NCBI GenBank assembly: GCA_046538105.1
Contig: JBKHJO010000002.1
Span: 58,219 to 122,218, forward strand
Origin: JAWLEV01 sp046538105
GTDB lineage: Bacteria; Chloroflexota; Anaerolineae; UBA1429
Direction of reading: 5' to 3'
Length of the DNA stretch: 64,000 bases
Part shown: piece after piece, positions 6,974 through 14,981 of the stretch
How positions within the stretch are numbered: the stretch's first letter is position 1
Layout: each line of letters starts with the position of its first letter
Position numbers and translations under genes: made by a program
The notes under the pieces: generated by a model
Database searches by the model: none
What the model saw: only the letters and a program-made list of their open reading frames with translations
Told to the model about the DNA's origin: nothing

Positions 6974-8341
6974 ATGACAGATAAATCTTCATTGGTCATC
7001 ATCGGTGGGGGGCTGGCTGGAAGTGAAGGGGCGTGGCAGGCGGCCTCTCGTGGAATCAAAGTTCACCTGTTCGAGATGCGTCCCCAAGTGAGTACTCCTG
7101 CGCACCAAACAGAATGGCTGGCTGAACTGGTATGCAGCAACTCGTTGGGCTCCGAACGTCCGGATCGGGCCATGGGACTGCTCAAGCGAGAACTACGACA
7201 GCTCAACTCCCTCATCCTGCGCTGCGCCGAGGCGTGTGCCGTCCCCGCTGGCGGCGCTCTGGCGGTGGGGCGCGAAGCATTTGCCCGGATGGTTACCGAG
7301 GCCATTGAGGAACATCCAAACATCCAGGTGACCCGCCGGGAGATACGCCACATCCCAGAGGGGACAACCACCATCGTGGCCACCGGCCCCCTCACCTCCG
7401 ATGTGTTGGCGGAGGATATCGCCGCGCTGACGGGGCAGAAACGCCTCTACTTTTACGATGCCATGGCTCCCATCGTAACCCGCGAATCTATCGACCAAAG
7501 CAAGACCTTTCGTGCGTCCCGTTACGAGGCAGAGGAGACGGACTATATCAATTGTCCCATGGCCAAGGCCGAATATGATCGCTTTGTGGAGGCGTTGGTC
7601 AATGCGGAAACTATCACCTTGCGCGGATTTGAGCGAGAGGATCCCCACTTTTTTGAGGCCTGCCTTCCTATCGAGGAGATGGCCGCCCGCGGCCGCGAGA
7701 CGCTGGCCTACGGTCCCCTGCGTCCGGTCGGCCTGGAGATCCCAGAGGAAGGGAAACGTCCCCACGCTGTAGTTCAGCTTCGCCAGGACAATCTGGCCGG
7801 AACCCTGTACAATCTGGTGGGCTTTCAGACGAACCTGAGATGGTCAGAGCAGAGACGAGTCTTTTCCCTCATTCCGGGGCTGGAGAACGCCCACTGGGTG
7901 CGTTTCGGACAGATGCACCGGAACACGTACATCAACACCCCCGCCCTTCTGGAGCCCACAATGCACTGGCGCGGACGAGAGAATCTCTATTTTGCCGGCC
8001 AGATAACGGGCACAGAGGGATATGTGGCCTCCACGGCCAGCGGCCTGGTCGCTGGCATCAACGCGGCGCGCACCCTGCGAGGGGACGAGGAATTGATATT
8101 CCCTCGCACGACCATGCTGGGGGCGTTGCTGCACTATGTATCGCGATCCGAAGAGGAGGACTTTCAACCCATGAAGCCGAACATGGGGCTGCTGGCTCCC
8201 CTGCCGGAACGCATCCGCAACAAGCGGGAGCGCTATGCAGCACGGGCCGAGAGGTCGCAGCGGGAGATGATCCGTTTCATTGGCGAGAGAGAGGTGCTGG
8301 AGGATATCGTCGTCGCGCAAGACCTTGGAGAAACGGTCTAG
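6974..8341 (+). CDS. trmFO: Methylenetetrahydrofolate--tRNA-(uracil-5-)-methyltransferase TrmFO
   Basis: This 455-residue FAD enzyme makes m5U54 in the tRNA T loop using methylene-THF and reduced flavin. The N-terminal FAD-binding motif VIIGGGLAGSEGAWQ (residues about 7-21), the family signatures FEMRP and ELVCSNS, and the GidA-like C-terminal region (FAGQITGTEGYVASTASGL) are all present, and length is typical. The ATG at 6974 matches the family N-terminus; an ATG-less upstream extension into the fusA hairpin is unlikely to be translated. It heads a tight plus-strand run (10-12 bp gaps) with a peptidase homologue and an aminotransferase, then hflX. Lineages with TrmFO usually lack the SAM-dependent TrmA. 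Confidence 0.96.
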   Translation: MTDKSSLVIIGGGLAGSEGAWQAASRGIKVHLFEMRPQVSTPAHQTEWLAELVCSNSLGSERPDRAMGLLKRELRQLNSLILRCAEACAVPAGGALAVGREAFARMVTEAIEEHPNIQVTRREIRHIPEGTTTIVATGPLTSDVLAEDIAALTGQKRLYFYDAMAPIVTRESIDQSKTFRASRYEAEETDYINCPMAKAEYDRFVEALVNAETITLRGFEREDPHFFEACLPIEEMAARGRETLAYGPLRPVGLEIPEEGKRPHAVVQLRQDNLAGTLYNLVGFQTNLRWSEQRRVFSLIPGLENAHWVRFGQMHRNTYINTPALLEPTMHWRGRENLYFAGQITGTEGYVASTASGLVAGINAARTLRGDEELIFPRTTMLGALLHYVSRSEEEDFQPMKPNMGLLAPLPERIRNKRERYAARAERSQREMIRFIGEREVLEDIVVAQDLGETV

Positions 8342-8351
8342 AGGCCCGGCG

Positions 8352-9251
8352 ATGAAGCGCCTGGCCTCCCTATCGCTGGCATTGCTCCTTGTTATACTCA
8401 GTATACAATGTAGTTCGGGGAAGGAGCACTTTGATGGCAAGCGCGCCCTCAAAGATGTGAAGAGGCTCTGCGGGTTTGGCCCTCGCCCGGTGGGCAGTGA
8501 GGCCAATCTTGAGACGTCGCGCTACATCGTCGAGACGCTGGAGCAAAATGGTTGGGAGGTCGATGTACAGGAGTTTGTGTATCAGAGGGAAACGCTCCGG
8601 AACGTTGTGGGAAGGCGAGGAAAAGGGCCCGTCATCCTTTTGGGAGCGCACTTTGATACCCGCCCCCTGGCGGATAGAGACCCATCAGATCGCTCCCAGA
8701 CCGTGCCAGGAGCCAACGATGGCGGAAGTGGGACGGCCATATTGCTGGAGCTTGCACGGGTGTTGGATGCCGCAGCCACGGATCAGGTCGAGATATGGCT
8801 GGCCTTTTTCGACGGTAAGACCAAAGAGAATATCGAGGGCTGGCCCTGCTGTGTCGGCTCGCGTCACATGGCGCAAAACCTGAACGTCAGACCCGACTAT
8901 GCCCTCATCATAGATATGGTGGGCGACGACGATCAGCGAATATACTATGAGTGGTCATCGACATTGTGGTTACAGGAAAAGGTGTGGGGAATTGCAGCAG
9001 AGTTGGGACACCGGCCTCATTTCATCCCTCAGCATCAGCACCGTATCGTCGGTGATCATACGCCCTTTCTGGAGGCAGGTGTACCGGCAGCCATCGTTAC
9101 AGATCTGGATTACCCTTATTGGCGCACCAGTCACGATACGGTAGACAAGATCAACGTAGATAGTCTACAGCGTGTGGGAGATGTTATGGAAACGCTGCTC
9201 GAAGGCGAGCCCCTTAGAGGTTCTTTCAAAGCCCATAGAGCACAGGAATAG
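8352..9251 (+). CDS. M28-family (glutaminyl-cyclase-like) protein with missing catalytic residues
   Basis: The 299-residue protein begins with a signal-peptide-like segment (residues 1-20) ending in Cys20, although SIQC is not a canonical lipobox. The fold matches M28 Zn peptidases and glutaminyl cyclases. Ligand positions retained are H100 (GAHFDT), D123 (ANDGGSG) and D188 (IIDMVGD). The motif expected to hold the catalytic Glu and the bridging acidic ligand (DAED or DGEE) reads DGKT (154-157), and the terminal ligand His of WHT reads W-R258-T. A nearby H261 might compensate. So it is probably exported, but catalysis is doubtful: a pseudoenzyme or altered metal site. It begins 10 bp after trmFO and ends 12 bp before the aminotransferase gene. 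Confidence 0.82.
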   Translation: MKRLASLSLALLLVILSIQCSSGKEHFDGKRALKDVKRLCGFGPRPVGSEANLETSRYIVETLEQNGWEVDVQEFVYQRETLRNVVGRRGKGPVILLGAHFDTRPLADRDPSDRSQTVPGANDGGSGTAILLELARVLDAAATDQVEIWLAFFDGKTKENIEGWPCCVGSRHMAQNLNVRPDYALIIDMVGDDDQRIYYEWSSTLWLQEKVWGIAAELGHRPHFIPQHQHRIVGDHTPFLEAGVPAAIVTDLDYPYWRTSHDTVDKINVDSLQRVGDVMETLLEGEPLRGSFKAHRAQE

Positions 9252-9263
9252 GAGACTATTAGC

Positions 9264-10418
9264 ATGAAAATCGCCGACCGCATCAACAATCTTCCACCCT
9301 ATGTATTTGCCACCGTGGAAAAAAAGATCGCCGCCCAGGAGGCCAAAGGAGTCGATGTCATCAACCTGGGCATCGGCAGCCCTGACCTCGCCCCACCAGA
9401 TTTCATCGTCGAGACGCTGTGTCGCTCCGCCGCGCGCCCCGATACCCACGGCTATGCGGGCTATTATGGAACGCCTGATCTGCGGCAGGCCATAGCGACC
9501 TATTACAAGGAACGCTTCGATGTGGAAGTGAATCCCGAGACGGAGATTCGTCCCCTCATAGGCTCCAAGGAGGGTCTGGCCAACATGGCCCTGGCCTTTG
9601 TCGATCCGGATGACCTGGCCCTGGCTCCCGTTCCTGGCTACCCCACCTACCGCATGGGCGCCATCCTGGCCGACGGGGGCTATTACGCCATACCCCTGCT
9701 GGAGGAAGATGACTATTTGGTGGATTTTGAGGAGATACCCGAGGACATAGCCAGCAGGAGCACTATCCTGTGGCTCAACTATCCCAACAATCCCACGGGA
9801 GCCGTGGCCACGGAGGACTTTTTGCAGGAGGCCGTCGACTTTGCAAAAGAGTACGACATCGTCCTTTGCTACGACAATCCCTATTGCGATCTGACCTTCG
9901 ACGGCTATAGAGCGCCCAGCATACTGGAGACTCCCGGTGCCAAAGATATAACGGTGGAGTTTAACTCACTCTCCAAGACATACAATATGGCTGGCTGGCG
10001 CGTGGGTATGGCTGTAGGCAATGCCGAGGCCATCGGCGCGCTGACCACGGTCAAGACCAATATCGACTCTGGTATCTTTCGCCCCATCCAGGACGCAGCG
10101 GCTGTGGCCCTCACCAGCGATCAGACATGGATCGAGGAGCGCAACATGGTGTACCAGCGCCGCCGTGACATCATTCTCGACTGGCTACCCGACATCGGCA
10201 TGAGTGCGCAAACTCCCAAAGGCGGGCTTTATGTATGGGCCAAGGTTCCAGAGAATACAAACTGCGACGATTTCGCCATCACGCTGTTGGAAAAAGCGGG
10301 CGTCTGGATCACACCGGGAACAGCTTTTGGCAAATATGGAGAGGGCTACATGCGCATTTCGCTATGTGTGACGGAAGAGCGCCTTAGAGAAGCAGGAGAA
10401 AGATTATCCGACATATAA
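9264..10418 (+). CDS. Class I/II PLP aminotransferase, LL-diaminopimelate aminotransferase-like
   Basis: This 384-residue fold-type I aminotransferase has the PLP Schiff-base lysine in SLSKTYNMAGWR (about residues 233-244), the WLNYPNNPTGA loop that binds substrate carboxylate and cofactor, and YDNPYCDLTF. The N-terminus (RINNLPPYVFATVEKK, then DVINLGIGSPDL) resembles DapL and related AlaT/AspC-like enzymes. DapL would convert tetrahydrodipicolinate to LL-diaminopimelate in lysine and peptidoglycan synthesis; homologues also transaminate other amino acids, so the substrate is inferred only. SD GGAG precedes the ATG. Its 3' end runs almost directly into hflX. Confidence 0.88.
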   Translation: MKIADRINNLPPYVFATVEKKIAAQEAKGVDVINLGIGSPDLAPPDFIVETLCRSAARPDTHGYAGYYGTPDLRQAIATYYKERFDVEVNPETEIRPLIGSKEGLANMALAFVDPDDLALAPVPGYPTYRMGAILADGGYYAIPLLEEDDYLVDFEEIPEDIASRSTILWLNYPNNPTGAVATEDFLQEAVDFAKEYDIVLCYDNPYCDLTFDGYRAPSILETPGAKDITVEFNSLSKTYNMAGWRVGMAVGNAEAIGALTTVKTNIDSGIFRPIQDAAAVALTSDQTWIEERNMVYQRRRDIILDWLPDIGMSAQTPKGGLYVWAKVPENTNCDDFAITLLEKAGVWITPGTAFGKYGEGYMRISLCVTEERLREAGERLSDI

Positions 10419-10507
10419 GAGCCATAGCAGGGGAACATGATACGGGTCTCCTGGAGCGCCCCGAGAGTGCTTTTCTCGTCGGAGCCCAGGTCAGGGGAGA
10501 GCAATCC

Positions 10508-11743
10508 TTGTTCACCCCGGATGAATCCCTGGACGAGTTGGAGCAACTTGCCTACACAGCAGGGCTGAAGGTGGTGGGCCGCGCATCCCAGAACCTGCAC
10601 AGCATCAATCCTGCCACCTATATCGGCACAGGCAAGGCCGAGGAGATAAGAGGCCTCAAAAAGTCGTTGGGGTTCGACGTGGTCATCTTTGACAACGAGT
10701 TGTCGGCGGCACAACTGCGCAACCTGGAAGAGATCCTTGATACCAACGTCCTGGATCGAACAGCGCTGATCCTAGATATCTTTGCCATGCGCGCCAACAC
10801 AAAAGAGGGCGCCCTGCAGGTCGAACTGGCCCAGTACGTCTATCGCCTGCCGCGTCTCACGCGGCGATGGACCCACCTCTCCAGGCAGGCTGTGGGTGGC
10901 GTAGGATTGCGCGGGCCCGGCGAGACGCAGCTCGAGTCGGACCAGCGGGACATCAGGCGGCGCATGACGCAGCTCAAGGAGGAGATCGAAGAGGTGCGCA
11001 AGCAGCGCGATCTGCGCAGAAGCCGCCGCAGATCGCGTGGCCTGCCTGTCGCAGCCATCGTGGGCTATACTAACGCCGGCAAGTCCACTCTGCTGAATCA
11101 CCTGACGGACGCCGACGTGCTCGTCGAGAACAGACTCTTTGCCACCCTGGATCCCACCACGCGCAAGGTTGAGTTACCCAGTGGAAAAGAGATCCTTTTC
11201 ACAGACACGGTAGGATTCATCCAGAAACTTCCCACCCAACTGGTAGCCGCCTTCCACGCCACTCTGGAAGAGGTCCACGAAGCGGACGTCCTTGTCCACG
11301 TCATCGATGTCCAAGATAGAAATCTGCTCCAAAAAGTAACCGCTGTGAACGACGTACTGCAGGAAATCGATGCTGGCGACAAGCCCACGATCATGGCCCT
11401 GAACAAGATCGACCTCATCGATCCAGAAATGCTGAACGAGAAAAAACATCCTTTCGCCATGCAGAACAGTCCGGTGGGAGAACTCCGAAGGCAGTACAGC
11501 CACGTAATTCCGATCTCAGCACAGCAGGGAGTGGGGATCGAGGATCTGCTGACTACCCTGGAGGAGATGCTTCTGGAGGAGATGGAGGATGTGGATCTCG
11601 TCATCCCGTACAAGGTGAGCAACCTGCTGGACCTATGGCACAAGCAGGGCATTATCGAGCGGGAAGACTATGGCCAGGACGGCATCCATGTGCGCGGCAA
11701 ACTGCCCAAGCGCATAAAAGGCATGGTACAGGGCAATATCTAG
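10508..11743 (+). CDS. hflX: Ribosome-associated GTPase HflX
   Basis: HflX splits or rescues stalled 70S ribosomes. The HflX N-terminal domain, linker (GGVGLRGPGETQLESD, about 130-145), coiled coil and G domain with G1 GYTNAGKST (186-194), DTVGF and NKID are present. The first in-frame canonical start is TTG at 10508 (411 residues), but codons upstream in the same frame (from about 10442) already read HflX-like (LLERPESAFLVGAQV). No ATG, GTG or TTG exists between those codons and the overlap with the preceding gene. An SD-preceded ATG at 10437 lies one frame off. Either the start is unusual (CTG 10451, or ATT 10403 with SD AGGAG) or a one-base deletion has occurred. A hairpin terminator follows. 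Confidence 0.93.
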   Translation: MFTPDESLDELEQLAYTAGLKVVGRASQNLHSINPATYIGTGKAEEIRGLKKSLGFDVVIFDNELSAAQLRNLEEILDTNVLDRTALILDIFAMRANTKEGALQVELAQYVYRLPRLTRRWTHLSRQAVGGVGLRGPGETQLESDQRDIRRRMTQLKEEIEEVRKQRDLRRSRRRSRGLPVAAIVGYTNAGKSTLLNHLTDADVLVENRLFATLDPTTRKVELPSGKEILFTDTVGFIQKLPTQLVAAFHATLEEVHEADVLVHVIDVQDRNLLQKVTAVNDVLQEIDAGDKPTIMALNKIDLIDPEMLNEKKHPFAMQNSPVGELRRQYSHVIPISAQQGVGIEDLLTTLEEMLLEEMEDVDLVIPYKVSNLLDLWHKQGIIEREDYGQDGIHVRGKLPKRIKGMVQGNI

Positions 11744-11764
11744 ATCTTTTGTCCAGTCTGTGAC

Positions 11765-11799
11765 AAGGAGGACATATATTAGAGGCGTCCTCCTTCTTT
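11765..11799 (+). terminator. Intrinsic terminator after hflX
   Basis: AAGGAGGAC/GTCCTCCTT form a 9-bp stem with a 13-nt loop, followed by CTTTC. Confidence 0.7.
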
Positions 11800-11837
11800 C
11801 AATACGGGACGGAGTGAAGGGCTAGGGGGCGTCGTCG

Positions 11838-11927
11838 TCAGTCGAGGGGCTGGCAGGCGGCGACCAGGGACAGAGTCATCGCCAGCACCAGACCCGTTAC
11901 CCATCTCCGCGATGACTGTCGCTCCAT
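11838..11927 (-). CDS. 29-residue mini-lipoprotein (entericidin-like size)
   Basis: A 90-nt frame encodes a basic N-terminus (MERQSSRR), a hydrophobic helix and a perfect lipobox, LVAAC, leaving only four residues (CQPL-D region) after the cleavage site. SD GGGGGAG lies 7 nt before the ATG. An extended -10 (TGATATACT) is about 45 nt upstream. The design, a lipoprotein signal with almost no mature part, resembles entericidin-type peptides, but I cannot assign a function. It follows the sigma/DUF4179 pair on the same strand. It would easily be missed by gene callers with a length cutoff. Confidence 0.62.
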   Translation of the reverse strand: MERQSSRRWVTGLVLAMTLSLVAACQPLD

Positions 11928-11968
11928 ATCAGAACTCCCCCAAGTAAAATTGATGAATCCTTCCCTCC

Positions 11969-12054
11969 TGTAACAACCAGTATATCACATAACGTGTAAC
12001 ACCGTATGACAGAGGGGTAATCATCTCGCCATACGGTGTTACAATCTCGTTACA
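11969..12054. promoter_or_regulatory. Cluster of TGTAAC half-sites and a 13-bp inverted repeat
   Basis: TGTAAC occurs on the plus strand at 11969 and 11995 and on the minus strand at 12038-12043 and 12049-12054; the last two are direct repeats 11 bp apart, the geometry of OmpR/PhoB-type boxes. GTAACACCGTATG (11996-12008) is exactly inverted at 12030-12042. The cluster lies just upstream of the mini-lipoprotein promoter and after the DUF4179 gene. The inverted repeat could alternatively fold as a poor terminator. Confidence 0.5.
11979..11987 (-). promoter_or_regulatory. Extended -10 promoter of the mini-lipoprotein gene
   Basis: On the minus strand TG-A-TATACT forms an extended -10 (hexamer 11979-11984). 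No good -35 is present, consistent with activator dependence. Confidence 0.5.
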
Positions 12055-12115
12055 TAGGCGATGAGGGCCAGTCAGGTCCATATCTGGCAATACGAACCTC
12101 GACTCTTCCTTCCCG

Positions 12116-13375
12116 CTACGGCACGCGAAAGCGGAACACCCACGGGCCGGCAAGCCTCACATCCTCGTATGGAGGTACTAGTTCGGTTCCTACCAACTCG
12201 GCTACCGTCAGCGTCCACTCACCTCGCCGTTCATAGAGGGATGCCGGAAAGCCATATATGTGGACAGGCGAGTCATCAGCAACGGCATAGAAGTACTCAC
12301 GGCTCTTCCTCTCGCCGGGCGCTTTGAGCGTCACGATGGACGTCCAGCTCGTTTCCACTTCGGTCGGTGGATCGAAACGCAGGTAGGCCCGGGTCTCCGA
12401 AGGAGTGACCACCAGCCGCTCCAACTTCATCGTCACCCCCGCCGCCTCCAAAGTCTGGTTCACCTCGGCCACCCGTCCAGGGATAAAGGGCACGCTAAAG
12501 TCAAAGGCAAAGGTCCCAACGACGTCCTCCTGAGGCATGGGCTCCAGTTCCACCACCATGGGCTCCGCCGGGTCACTCGATGAACCGGGAGAGCTGTCTG
12601 GCGTGTCGGTGGGCGGAACAATCTCCCTCAACTCCATCGTCAGCCGCAAATCCAACTCCTCGGGCGCGCCCTCCACAGGGGAAGCATCGAAAGAAAGCAC
12701 ATAAGCCCCTTCGCCGGGCGGAAGAGAGACATTGTAAATATCGGACTGGCCTCTGGTTCCAAATCCGGTTGTCATGGGAAAGACGGTGTCGTCCTCGGTT
12801 AGCGTCACCCTTTCATCGTAGTGCCGGCCCTTTGGGCCTTCGACTCTATAGCCGACGACGATGCGGTTGGCATCGGCATAGGCCCGCTCCAGGGTAACGG
12901 TAACACCATTCACCGTCTGACTCAGATCAAGTTCCTGCACCAGATCGGCCTGTTCGACGTGCTGCAAGCCGGCTTCCTGCTGAAACAACCGCCCCACAGC
13001 AGGGGCCACCGCATAGCCCACCGCGCTGAAGGTCAGGAGCAAACCCAAGAGCAGCGCCGCCCAACCCAGATGGGTGACAGGCATAAGCGCCTGCGGGAGC
13101 AAGCGGCGAAGAGAAGGCACTCGCCACCCCTTGGACCTCTCGCTCACCCCCTGGTCTTCTTTATGAACTGCTCCCTCCCGCATTCCGGCGACCAGACGAT
13201 TCCCTAACCGCTTTCGAAACCCATCGTCGGCCTGAGGCACGGTACGGACCAGGCGGGCACAAAATCCATAGAGCGAATCCCCACCATGCCGGTCATCGCC
13301 CCCTTTGGCGATGCTCTCCTCAATTTCCTCCAACAACTCTTGCTCCCGCTCCATCAACTCATACCGCTTGTTCAT
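12116..13375 (-). CDS. DUF4179-like membrane protein, probable anti-sigma factor
   Basis: The 419-residue protein has a cytosolic N-terminal region (about 1-105), one transmembrane helix (about 106-128, GWAALLLGLLLTFSAVGYAVA) and a large extracytoplasmic part. The segment VNGVTVTLERAYADANRIVVGYRV resembles DUF4179, which in Gram-positives and Chloroflexota occurs in membrane proteins encoded with ECF sigma factors. A Pro/Ser-rich linker (DTPDSSPGSSSDPAEP) joins two beta-rich domains. Its ATG lies inside the end of the sigma gene (17-bp overlap) with SD GGGAGGTG about 5 nt before it, so translation is coupled. The role inferred is to sense an external signal and hold the sigma factor. Confidence 0.82.
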   Translation of the reverse strand: MNKRYELMEREQELLEEIEESIAKGGDDRHGGDSLYGFCARLVRTVPQADDGFRKRLGNRLVAGMREGAVHKEDQGVSERSKGWRVPSLRRLLPQALMPVTHLGWAALLLGLLLTFSAVGYAVAPAVGRLFQQEAGLQHVEQADLVQELDLSQTVNGVTVTLERAYADANRIVVGYRVEGPKGRHYDERVTLTEDDTVFPMTTGFGTRGQSDIYNVSLPPGEGAYVLSFDASPVEGAPEELDLRLTMELREIVPPTDTPDSSPGSSSDPAEPMVVELEPMPQEDVVGTFAFDFSVPFIPGRVAEVNQTLEAAGVTMKLERLVVTPSETRAYLRFDPPTEVETSWTSIVTLKAPGERKSREYFYAVADDSPVHIYGFPASLYERRGEWTLTVAELVGTELVPPYEDVRLAGPWVFRFRVP

Positions 13376-13949
13376 CGTGCACCTCCCTCTTTACCTCATC
13401 CATGTACCGACGGTGCAGATCCTTCAGTCCCCGACACAGGTGCGAGGCCACAGTGCGCTCGTCCAACGCCAACAGTTCAGCGATCTCTTTATTGCGCAGA
13501 CCGCCAAAGAACCGGAGGAGGACCACCTCCCGGCGTCTAGGCGAGAGCGTCTCGATCAGCCGCCGCAAGTGGGCGAATCTCTCCTTCTGGGCAAAGGCAT
13601 CAGCTGGAGACAGAGCGCCAGACGCCAGATCGGGCAGATCCTCCAGGGGAACCACCGCCTCAGAGCCTCGCCCACGCCGGTAAAAGTCGCTCACCCGGTT
13701 GCGGACGATACGAAAAAGCCAGGCAGCAAAAGAGCCCTTGCCACGCCACTGAAACGTGTCCAGTTTATCGACCACGGTCAGAAAGGCATCGGCGACGATA
13801 TCCTCCACATCCTGCGCCCGCCCCACGCGATAACTCGTGTAGGCGTAAACCCTGGGAAAGTAGTGATCGTACAGCGCCTGAAGGGCCTTGGGTTCGCTCG
13901 CGGCGCGCTTTAACAGCGCTCGCTCCTGTTTGGGGTCCATCCGATCCAC
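13359..13949 (-). CDS. ECF-type sigma factor paired with the DUF4179 protein
   Basis: The 196-residue protein has sigma region 2 (LQALYDHYFPRVYAYTSYR, EDIVADAFLTVVDKL, FAAWLFRIVRNRVSDFYRR) and region 4 (LSPRRREVVLLRFFGGL, then RNKEIAELLALDERTVASHL). It would target promoters of an envelope-stress regulon together with the overlapping membrane protein. The start is uncertain: GTG 13949 or ATG 13940. A 20-bp segment including the MDPKQE codons is repeated 28 bp upstream (18/20 identical) in a different frame, so the original start region has been duplicated and an SD-like AGGAG now lies inside the duplicated coding sequence. It lies 105 bp downstream of the sensor kinase gene on the same strand. 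Confidence 0.9.
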   Translation of the reverse strand: MDRMDPKQERALLKRAASEPKALQALYDHYFPRVYAYTSYRVGRAQDVEDIVADAFLTVVDKLDTFQWRGKGSFAAWLFRIVRNRVSDFYRRGRGSEAVVPLEDLPDLASGALSPADAFAQKERFAHLRRLIETLSPRRREVVLLRFFGGLRNKEIAELLALDERTVASHLCRGLKDLHRRYMDEVKREVHDEQAV

Positions 13950-13970
13950 ACTCCTGTTTAGGATCCATCC
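13923..13970. repeat. 28-bp-period tandem duplication at the sigma start
   Basis: CTCCTGTTTGGGGTCCATCC (13923-13942) recurs as CTCCTGTTTAGGATCCATCC (13951-13970). On the minus strand each copy contains an ATG-GAT/GAC-CC(T/C)-AAA-CAG-GAG start-like segment, in different frames because 28 is not a multiple of three. Confidence 0.8.
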
Positions 13971-14054
13971 AACTCACTACTTATAACGCGTGAGGGCGGA
14001 AAATACTGCATCGGGAAAGCGGCGGATGGGCTATCCAGGCAGCGTGCGCCACAC

Positions 14055-14981
14055 CTATGCCATGGGCAGGCGCAGGGTGAAGGCGGTACCCTCGTCACGG
14101 CGACTGCGCACGGCCATGCTGCCGCCGTGGTGACGGGCCACGGCGCGCACCAGCGCCAGCCCCAACCCGCTGCCCTCCACCGCACGGGCGCCATCACCGC
14201 GATACAGTTCCTCAAAGATGTGGGGGAGATCCTCCGCGGGAATGCCGGGGCCGGTATCGGCCACCTCGACGACTATCCAACGATCATCCTCAAAGGCGCG
14301 TACCTCGATGGCGTCGCCGGGACAGGTGAACTTGCAGGCATTATCCACCAGGTTATAGCAGGCCAAAAAGATCAGGTCCCGGTCGCCGGACGCGGGCGGC
14401 AGCGGCCAGGGAGCCTGAGGCAGGGTGAGGGAGACCTGACGATCGGGTGTCTCCCTCGCCAGATCGACCACCTCGGTCAGCAGCGTGCCCACATCCACGG
14501 GGGCGCGCTCCAGGGGGCGGCGCTCCAGTTCCACGAGTTTACGTAGATCACCGACCAGACGATTGAGGCGCATCAGTTGTGTCTCCACGCTGGCCTGGAC
14601 GGCGTCCCGTTCGGGGCCATCGTCAAGGGAGGCCAGGTTGGCCAGTCCGGCGCGGAGGGCGGTGAGGGGATTTTTTAACTCATGGTCGAGGCGACGTAAA
14701 AAGCGCTGGCGGTCGTCGGTCCAGGCGGCGCGGGCGGCCTCCAGGTCGCGGGCGCGGCGGCGCCCGGCGTACACGGCGACGGCCGCAGCCGGCAACGCCA
14801 GCAAGGTGAGCAGCGCCCCGAGCAGCAGGAACAGCGTACCCACGTCGGCGCGCAGCCGAAAGATCAGCAGCGGATCGGAAAAGAGACCGGCCTGCCAGAA
14901 CAGTGCCGCCAGCAGACCCAGCAGCAATGGAACCAGAACCGCCACCAGCGGCCACCACCGAGACCATCTTTCGCGACTCAC
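14055..14981 (-). CDS. Sensor histidine kinase
   Basis: The 308-residue HisKA/HATPase protein has two N-terminal transmembrane helices (about 10-30 and 46-72), a short periplasmic loop and a dimerisation domain with the phospho-acceptor His100 in LDHELKNPLTALR. The ATPase domain follows, with the N box (CYNLVDNACKF), G1 (DTGPGIP) and G2 (GSGLGLAL). With such a small loop it probably senses a membrane or intramembrane signal. It overlaps the stop of the response-regulator gene by 4 bp, so the two form a standard two-component operon. Next downstream on the same strand is the sigma/DUF4179 pair. Confidence 0.94.
   Translation of the reverse strand: MSRERWSRWWPLVAVLVPLLLGLLAALFWQAGLFSDPLLIFRLRADVGTLFLLLGALLTLLALPAAAVAVYAGRRRARDLEAARAAWTDDRQRFLRRLDHELKNPLTALRAGLANLASLDDGPERDAVQASVETQLMRLNRLVGDLRKLVELERRPLERAPVDVGTLLTEVVDLARETPDRQVSLTLPQAPWPLPPASGDRDLIFLACYNLVDNACKFTCPGDAIEVRAFEDDRWIVVEVADTGPGIPAEDLPHIFEELYRGDGARAVEGSGLGLALVRAVARHHGGSMAVRSRRDEGTAFTLRLPMA

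Noticed and set aside
13765..13977. Alternative frame starting at 13977 beside the sigma gene
   Set aside because: It uses the duplicated start segment but runs in the wrong frame through sigma region 2 and loses all similarity; treated as a by-product of the 28-bp duplication.
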